A DNA stretch of 64,000 nucleotides from Couchioplanes caeruleus (GTDB taxonomy: Bacteria > Actinomycetota > Actinomycetes > Mycobacteriales > Micromonosporaceae), in the NCBI RefSeq assembly GCF_003751945.1, contig NZ_RJKL01000001.1, positions 3,534,001 to 3,598,000 of the forward strand. Reading direction: 5' to 3'. Positions 60,801-64,000 of the stretch are shown here, one piece after another. A program made the translations under genes and the position numbers. Position 1 is the first letter of the stretch. Each line of letters opens with the position of its first letter. Below the pieces are notes generated by a model. It did not search any database. It saw only the letters and a program-made list of their open reading frames with translations, and was not told the DNA's origin.

Positions 60801-62200
60801 GGTGTCGCTCCCGTGGACTCGTCGAGTAGGAGCCGCATCGGGTCACGCACCAGGTGAGCGGTTCGATCGGCGATCGCGTCGGCGGTTTCGTCCGGCACAT
60901 AGGGCGTGCGGACCAAGGTGAAGCCGGGTCGGCCGGCCGCGACCATCGAGGCGACCCCGATGTAGGCGGAGTCCTGCAACCGTCGCGGGTGTGCGTCCGG
61001 CGAGCCGGAGATGTCCGCGCCCAGCACAGCGGTCGCTGCTTCCGAAGTGCGCTGCGCGAACGACACCGCGACCTGGCAGTTGTCCCGGATCTTCGTGGGG
61101 ACGGCGTCGCCGGTGGCTTTCTGGGTGGCCAGCACGACCTGGATCGCGACGTTGCGGCCCTTGCGGACCAGTTCCTCCACCAGCCGGGCCGATTCTCGCG
61201 CCAGGGCGTCGAGCTGCTTGGACTCGGTGTCGTTGCGTTTGGTCTCGTGGAAGAAGGTGTGAGCTTCATCGATCACCACGATGACCAGCGGCCAGGACTC
61301 CGAGGGTCCGACGTGCCAGGCGTTCTTGACGCCGAGCACGGCTCGGATGTTCTGCTGTCGGGCGATCATCAGCGCGTGGACGTCGCGAAGCACGTCTCGG
61401 ACCCGTTGGGAGTCGTCCTTGGCGCAGAGCCAGGCTCGCCGGAATAGCTCGTCGTAGTCGGGGCCGCCTTTGCCGTCGATCAGTACGAACTGCACGGCCG
61501 GACTCGGGGCGAGCTGGCAGAACCGGGCGTTCAGGAAGCTCGTCTTCCCATAGCCGGCCAGCCCCGCCACGACAACGCCGGACACTTCGGAGGTGCGGAT
61601 CGTCACCGGCTGGCCGTCGGCGTCGATCCCGGCCCGCCATTGCAGCGGATCTCCCTGGGTGTCGAGCGTTGGGCAGTCGGTCCAACGGGTCGGCTCGGTC
61701 AGCGGGTCGCGCAGCAGTGCCCGTAACCGCAGCAATCCAGGTAGCACTTGTTCCACGCGGACCTGGCGAACCCGCCAGGCTGCGGCCAGGTAGTCGGCCG
61801 CGTTCTGGAACTCGGCCAGCCCGAGCTTCCCGACCGTGGAGGCGTCGACCCGCACGCCCCACGGCTCGGCCCTGACCCGGATCACCGGCGCCAACTGACG
61901 ATAGACCGGCTGAGTCTGCGCAGTGGTCTTCCACCACGGCGGCCCCACCCGCTCGCTCTGGGTCAGTCCCACCCGGCGGGCGGTCCGCCGCCACGTTGCC
62001 TTGATCTTCCACGCCTTACGCAGCACCCGCCGCCCGTCACGATCCGCCCGGACGTAGCGAATGGCCGGTATCCCGAACTTGGCCAGCACCACGACTGCCA
62101 TCAGGACGAGCGCCACCCACCCGAGTTTGGTCACGAATTGTGGGAGCTGAACCACGAGGTCCGCGATTCGCTCTGCCGCTTCCGGGGACATCTCGCTCAC
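60797..62200 (-). CDS. FtsK/SpoIIIE-type DNA translocase (TraSA-like)
   Basis: A 467-residue protein from a GTG at 62200. One or two N-terminal membrane helices ('FVTKLGWVALVLMAVVVLAK') precede an FtsK-like ATPase with Walker A 'VAGLAGYGKTSFLNA', Walker B 'WPLVIVVIDEAHTF' and arginine-rich downstream motifs ('IRDNCQVAVSFAQRTSEAAT'). In pSAM2-type elements this single protein moves double-stranded DNA between mycelia. It overlaps the upstream gene by 4 nt and rep by 4 nt, all in one operon. Confidence 0.93.
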   Translation of the reverse strand: MSEMSPEAAERIADLVVQLPQFVTKLGWVALVLMAVVVLAKFGIPAIRYVRADRDGRRVLRKAWKIKATWRRTARRVGLTQSERVGPPWWKTTAQTQPVYRQLAPVIRVRAEPWGVRVDASTVGKLGLAEFQNAADYLAAAWRVRQVRVEQVLPGLLRLRALLRDPLTEPTRWTDCPTLDTQGDPLQWRAGIDADGQPVTIRTSEVSGVVVAGLAGYGKTSFLNARFCQLAPSPAVQFVLIDGKGGPDYDELFRRAWLCAKDDSQRVRDVLRDVHALMIARQQNIRAVLGVKNAWHVGPSESWPLVIVVIDEAHTFFHETKRNDTESKQLDALARESARLVEELVRKGRNVAIQVVLATQKATGDAVPTKIRDNCQVAVSFAQRTSEAATAVLGADISGSPDAHPRRLQDSAYIGVASMVAAGRPGFTLVRTPYVPDETADAIADRTAHLVRDPMRLLLDESTGATP

Positions 62201-62520
62201 CCGACCTTCACGGTGGTGAGTGCCGCAGCCCGGAACATTTGCCAGGCTCGGCCGTTCTTCTCCCCCGCGATCAGGGTGAGGCCGGTCGCTTTGACCAGTT
62301 GACCCGTCGTCAACCCCTGCGGCACAGACGGCTGCGGGATTGAAACCCGCAGCACCTGCGGCTGGCCGCCGTCCATGATCAGCGACAACGGCACCTCGGC
62401 CAGTGCGGCACCGGTATCCCGGTCGGTCGCCGGAACCTGCTTCTCCTTGTCCTTGAACTGCGGCACTGGCGGGGCCAGCACCAGCAACGGACGACTCACA
62501 TCAATCGGTAGGACTAGCAC
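62197..62520 (-). CDS. SCO3933-family regulatory protein
   Basis: A 107-residue protein from a GTG at 62520 with GAGGAG upstream. It begins 'VLVLPIDVSRPLLVLAPPVP' and contains 'LSLIMDGGQPQVLRVSIPQP' and 'GLTTGQLVKATGLTLIAGEK', the order seen in the small SCO3933-family proteins of actinomycete integrative elements. The exact function is unsettled. It is the first gene of the minus-strand operon. Confidence 0.75.
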   Translation of the reverse strand: MLVLPIDVSRPLLVLAPPVPQFKDKEKQVPATDRDTGAALAEVPLSLIMDGGQPQVLRVSIPQPSVPQGLTTGQLVKATGLTLIAGEKNGRAWQMFRAAALTTVKVG

Positions 62521-62667
62521 AAGTACTCCTCGTTCCAGGCTCCGCCCTTGTGGCGTGAACCTCGGGAAGCACAAGTTACACGTGACAATCCTTGCTCACA
62601 AGATCCTGAGCTAGAAACCTGAGATGCTCAGGTAGCTCAGCCTTCACGTGACGGATAGCATCCGAGG
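62514..62667. promoter_or_regulatory. Divergent control region of the element with nested palindromes
   Basis: CTGAGCTA (62606-62613) mirrors TAGCTCAG (62633-62640), and between them CCTGAG-ATG-CTCAGG (62618-62632) is a second perfect dyad. GCACAAGT occurs at 62517 and 62571 and a variant CTCACAAGAT at 62595. A -10-like TAGCAT at 62656-62661 ends 6 bp before the GTG of the GntR gene, so that transcript may be leaderless. The sites fit operators for the GntR regulator acting on both directions. Confidence 0.6.
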
Positions 62668-63285
62668 GTGACCTACCCAGCGGACGACAAGCGGGCACTC
62701 TTCGTGCGGGTCGTCGACGACATCGTTGACCAAATCCGCACGGGCAAGCTCACCGCCGAGGACAAGCTTCCGACCGCGCGAAAGATGGCCGAGATCTACG
62801 ATGTCGCCTCCATGACCGCGCAACGGGCACTCCGCGAGCTGCAAGCCATGGGCCTCACCTACGGCATCGTCGGCAAGGGGACTTTCGTCCACCCCGAAGC
62901 CGCAGAACGGGTCAGGACCAACATCGATGGCAAGCGCCGCCCCAACAAGGCAGCGCAAAGCATCGACGAGGGTCTTGATCCCGCCACCGCCACATACCTT
63001 CTTAAGCGCGATGAAATGGCGACGAAGGCGTCGGAATGGCTCGAATCCCTGCCGCTGCGCGACAAAGCCAAGAGTCAACGACTCCAGGACGAGCTAGCCC
63101 AGATCCACGCAGAACTCACCCTCCTGCAAGCCATCGTCGAAGGCGACCAGGACGTTGATCCCGACAGCCCGCTCGGCCGCTACCGCGCGAACCTTACCCA
63201 AGCGGCTACACCGAACCCTGACACTGTCGCGGACGACGCAGCGTCCCGAGCGAAGCGAGACGACCCACCCAGCACCCAGAGGTAG
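62668..63285 (+). CDS. GntR-family regulator (KorSA-like)
   Basis: A 205-residue protein starting with GTG at 62668. The winged helix is 'VVDDIVDQIRTGKLTAEDKL' and 'PTARKMAEIYDVASMTAQRA' followed by 'GIVGKGTFVHPE', the classical GntR DNA-binding domain. The C-terminal region is helical and hydrophilic ('RLQDELAQIHAELTLLQAIV') with no effector fold recognised. In pSAM2, KorSA represses the pra/replication genes and itself; this protein sits in the equivalent divergent place. Confidence 0.9.
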   Translation: MTYPADDKRALFVRVVDDIVDQIRTGKLTAEDKLPTARKMAEIYDVASMTAQRALRELQAMGLTYGIVGKGTFVHPEAAERVRTNIDGKRRPNKAAQSIDEGLDPATATYLLKRDEMATKASEWLESLPLRDKAKSQRLQDELAQIHAELTLLQAIVEGDQDVDPDSPLGRYRANLTQAATPNPDTVADDAASRAKRDDPPSTQR

Positions 63286-63748
63286 TCCCGCAGAACGAAC
63301 GGACGGCCACACTGGCTCAAACTATCTATACAAGTATCAAGCCGGCCCGGCCGGGACCGCGCGCTACGCCTTCGGCCCGCGCACGACCCGGCCCCACTCC
63401 CGAACCAACCAGCATCGGCACCCGCGTCTCGATGAGCACCAGGCCGCGACGATCGCTGACTGTGGCCAAGGCACTAACCCGCTTCCGGCGATCGACGCCG
63501 CACCGCTGCGCGGCACGCCACCAATGACCACACCGAGAGGCGGCCGGCATGATGGCCGGCGTCTCATTGAGATATCTACATCTAATGCGAACGTCTGACA
63601 TCAACCCTGACCGCAACCCAGTCGACCACCCACGCCCGGCATTGCACCACGAAAGCACTGGCCTGCGGAGCGTAATGGCGGTGTAGCTTCCTACGGGAGC
63701 AGTCCAAGCTGTATGTGCGCCTTCCCGGAATGATTCACAGGCAGAAAC
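63286..63748. repeat. Cassette spacer, copy B (matches 53880-54315), with no gene
   Basis: From about 63370 the sequence matches spacer copy A (GCGATCGACGCCGCACCG, GAGATAT, CATCTAATGCGA, CATCAACCCTGACCGCAACC). The first 60-80 bp after the GntR stop are element sequence. No frame in this stretch is protein-like. Confidence 0.7.
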
Positions 63749-64000
63749 CTACAAAGGAAAGTCACTATGCCAGGGAGCGTCTAGCGCCTCAGGATCGACT
63801 CCGGCTTCACAGACCGCACCATCAATTTCCTCGATGTTATCCACGACCCGTTCGTACGGCTTTGTCATGTCGTCTTCGAAGAAGCATTCGTCGTTATCAA
63901 CGAGGTGTTTAGGAACCTCGATAGCGACGACCCGGAAGCGGCCATCCTGGCGAGGAACGACCCATACCCAGGAATAGTGGTCAGCTTGCCCTGATTCGCG
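63749..64000 (-). CDS. Putative immunity protein, C-terminal part (cut by window edge)
   Basis: The minus strand from the window edge has an open frame of 83 codons ending with TAG at 63749-63751. It reads 'RESGQADHYSWVWVVPRQDG', 'RFRVVAIEVPKHLVDNDECF', 'FEDDMTKPYERVVDNIEEID' and 'GAVCEAGVDPEALDAPWHSD'. The protein is acidic and moderate in GC, like other immunity genes here. A 23-codon tail of a relative lies at 54244-54315. A toxin gene would be expected just beyond the right edge. Confidence 0.65.
   Translation of the reverse strand, partial: RESGQADHYSWVWVVPRQDGRFRVVAIEVPKHLVDNDECFFEDDMTKPYERVVDNIEEIDGAVCEAGVDPEALDAPWHSDFPL

Larger units (their letters stand above)
57900..63300. mobile_element. 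pSAM2-like actinomycete integrative and conjugative element, compact
   Basis: Gene order int-xis-rep-tra-SCO3933 family on the minus strand and a divergent GntR regulator on the plus strand is the core of pSAM2-type elements (AICEs), which excise, replicate by rolling circle and transfer double-stranded DNA with a single FtsK-like protein. Spread genes (spd), pra and NUDIX functions usual in this family are absent. The right limit is set roughly where the cassette spacer resumes near 63350; the left attachment site is not visible and may lie to the left of the IS5 pair. Confidence 0.8.

Overview
The window is very GC-rich, most codons end in G or C, and genes are tightly packed. Several starts are GTG or TTG. 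It carries Lsr2, an ALF-repeat polymorphic toxin, a DUF3040 protein and a pSAM2-type integrative element. Together these point to a filamentous actinobacterium, most likely of the Micromonosporaceae (Actinoplanes or Micromonospora type). The genus is an inference.

1-25.4 kb is core-like chromosome. It starts with a Ser/Thr kinase cut by the window edge, a membrane spermidine-synthase-like protein and a secreted coiled-coil protein. Five overlapping minus-strand genes follow: a PP2C-type response regulator, a CHASE3 histidine kinase, a single-domain response regulator, an inositol-monophosphatase-family enzyme and an SDR oxidoreductase. Next come an M28 peptidase with membrane segments, Smr and TPR proteins, a sortase-type RCC1 surface protein, an OmpR-type two-component system, and a class I DAHP synthase. 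Upstream of the DAHP synthase is an unlisted leader peptide containing Trp-Tyr-Ser-Trp-Phe and an intrinsic terminator, which looks like an aromatic-amino-acid attenuator. Then come GT39 and GT2-GtrA glycosyltransferases (the latter frameshifted), a DUF3040 protein, an AlkZ-like winged-helix protein, a GNAT acetyltransferase and a LysR regulator.

25.9-39.4 kb is a cluster of secreted proteins. Four encode ALF repeats. Two plus-strand paralogues share the N-terminal half but end in different beta-rich repeat domains (FG-GAP, or 37-residue repeats). One minus-strand gene is a roughly 1390-residue polymorphic toxin with ALF repeats, a very long Ala-rich coiled coil, a HINT domain and a C-terminal tip, followed by a small putative immunity gene. 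A short ALF protein without a payload lies upstream of it. A secreted propeller protein closes the block.

39.5-64 kb is a mobile and decaying region. It begins near lsr2 and holds integrase remnants, a broken phage terminase, and two inverted, nearly identical 1174-bp IS630-type elements. It also holds a tRNA-Arg(CCT) next to a scrambled integrase, a broken DUF2637-like gene, two abutting IS5-family elements and a compact pSAM2-like element (int, xis, rep, FtsK-type tra, SCO3933-family gene, GntR regulator). Interleaved with these are orphan HINT-toxin-tip fragments and immunity genes. Two orphan tips start at the same HINT codon region and are preceded by the same spacer sequence. One copy of that spacer is intact (about 53.7-54.3 kb). 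The other appears to be split by the mobile element (about 55.3 and 63.4-63.75 kb), which gives an internal reference for an insertion event.
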